Shown: one piece after another, positions 14,252-15,132 of the stretch | How the letters are laid out: every line of letters begins with the position of its first letter | Position numbering within the stretch: position 1 is the first letter of the stretch | NCBI GenBank assembly: GCA_018610125.1 | Contig: JAHEOI010000034.1 | Span: 1 to 15,132 of the forward strand | Length of the DNA stretch: 15,132 nt | Source: Verrucomicrobiota bacterium | GTDB lineage: Bacteria > Verrucomicrobiota > Verrucomicrobiia > Limisphaerales > JAHEOI01 | Direction: 5' to 3' | Notes under the pieces: generated by a model | Database searches by the model: none | Told to the model about the DNA's origin: nothing | Seen by the model: only the letters and a program-made list of their open reading frames with translations | Program-made: the position numbers and the translations under genes

Positions 14252-15132
14252 ATGACTTACCTTGTCACCGGAGTAGCGGGATTCATTGCGGCCAAGACCG
14301 CCGAGCAGTTGCTCGAGAGCGGGCATCAGGTCATCGGCATCGATAACCTTAACCATTACTACGACGCCCGACTAAAAGACTATCGCCTGAATCGACTCAA
14401 GGCTCGGCAAGGGTTTGAGTTCAAGCAGGTCGATATTGAGGATCGTGAGGCCCTGGCCCCGTTGTTTGAGGAGCATCGCTTGGATGCCGTGGTGAATTTG
14501 GCCGCTCGCGCCGGCGTCCGGTACAGCATGGAAAACCCGTACGTCTACCTTTCGACCAATGCTGAAGGGACCCTCAATCTACTCGAGCTGATGCGGGGCC
14601 ACGAGATCCGAAAGATGGTCTTGGCTTCGACCTCCTCCCTCTATGCCGGCCAGAAGATGCCGTTCAATGAGGACCTGCCGGTCAATACCCCGATCTCCCC
14701 ATACGCGGCCTCAAAAAAAGCGGCGGAGGTGATGGCTTATACTTACCACGACCTTTACGGACTCGATATCAGCGTGGTCCGCTACTTTACGGTCTATGGT
14801 CCCGCCGGTCGACCTGACATGAGCATCTTCCGGTTTATCAAATGGGTTGATGAAGGGGAGCCGATCCAGTTGTTCGGCGATGGATCTCAAAGCCGCGATT
14901 TTACTTACGTTGACGATATCGCAGCCGGCACAGTCAAGGCTATCAGCGAGGTCGGTTACGAGATCATCAATCTTGGAGGAGGGCGAAATCCGGTCGCTCT
15001 GACGACAGTGATTCGGCAGATCGAGAAAGAGCTTGGAAAAGAGGCGAAGATTGAGTATAAGCCTTTTCATAAGGCTGACTTGAAAGAGACTTGGGCGGAT
15101 ATCGAAAAGGCAAAGCGTATCCTGGGATGGGA
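14252..15132 (+). CDS. NAD-dependent epimerase, UDP-glucuronate 4-epimerase-like (partial)
   Basis: This extended short-chain dehydrogenase/reductase interconverts nucleotide sugars, most likely UDP-glucuronate and UDP-galacturonate, for surface polysaccharide or lipopolysaccharide. The first 293 residues are visible and the 3' end is cut by the window. The NAD-binding loop is TGVAGFIAAK (6-15), with Ala13 at the third glycine position, and Asp31 follows the second strand as the likely ribose contact. NLAARAGVRYSMENP (82-96) is the signature of the UDP-glucuronate epimerase subgroup. Catalytic residues are Tyr151 and Lys155 in YAASK, with STSS at 127-130. GDGSQSRDFTYVDDIA (209-224) is the substrate-side motif. 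The gene starts 35 nt after the present ftsK stop, or 105 nt after the presumed original one. GDP-mannose or UDP-glucose specificity is not excluded. Confidence 0.9.
   Translation, partial: MTYLVTGVAGFIAAKTAEQLLESGHQVIGIDNLNHYYDARLKDYRLNRLKARQGFEFKQVDIEDREALAPLFEEHRLDAVVNLAARAGVRYSMENPYVYLSTNAEGTLNLLELMRGHEIRKMVLASTSSLYAGQKMPFNEDLPVNTPISPYAASKKAAEVMAYTYHDLYGLDISVVRYFTVYGPAGRPDMSIFRFIKWVDEGEPIQLFGDGSQSRDFTYVDDIAAGTVKAISEVGYEIINLGGGRNPVALTTVIRQIEKELGKEAKIEYKPFHKADLKETWADIEKAKRILGW

Overview
The window is a compact bacterial chromosome segment, moderately G+C-rich, with seven complete protein genes and one gene cut by the right edge. Protein style suggests the PVC superphylum, most likely Verrucomicrobiota: a Gld-type ABC module followed by a DUF4340 protein, a very long AsmA-like protein, and a UDP-glucuronate epimerase with a GFIA nucleotide-binding loop. 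This placement is an inference from protein families, not from a marker gene. I see no tRNA, rRNA, CRISPR array, transposase or prophage gene.

Left part (137-6555, + strand) is a tight five-gene operon. It encodes a secreted HtrA/DegP-like serine protease with two PDZ domains, an ABC ATPase whose start overlaps the protease stop (ATGA), a six-helix ABC permease, a GldG-like auxiliary protein, and a 600-residue DUF4340 protein. The DUF4340 protein appears to be four tandem units with a period of about 141 residues. All products act at or outside the cytoplasmic membrane. The likely whole is an envelope ABC machine with large periplasmic parts, co-expressed with a quality-control protease. Its substrate cannot be read from sequence.

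Middle part: a palindromic repeat (6551-6638) separates the operon from a 1052-residue AsmA-like protein (6683-9841), probably involved in lipid or outer-membrane homeostasis. This gene converges on a minus-strand YihY/BrkB membrane protein (9916-11406) across a short gap that holds a 10-bp-period repeat.

Right part: ftsK (11529 to about 14146 or 14216, + strand) encodes the DNA translocase of chromosome segregation and division. An NAD-dependent UDP-glucuronate 4-epimerase-like gene follows and runs off the window.

Two points deserve most attention. First, a family of GACGTCC-rich, REP/BIME-like palindromes occurs at 6551-6638, 14142-14205 and, as a half copy, 11476-11497. In both full copies the element begins with the same CCTGATAGGGACGT string and supplies the stop codon of the upstream gene. 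Second, ftsK carries an apparent one-base deletion near 14100. Its normal ending (AEPREIYIDTQQRT) is still present in another frame and stops inside the repeat, while the present frame reads through the repeat and adds an artificial-looking tail. There are no gene-free stretches over 300 bases; the longest are 6556-6682 and 11407-11528.
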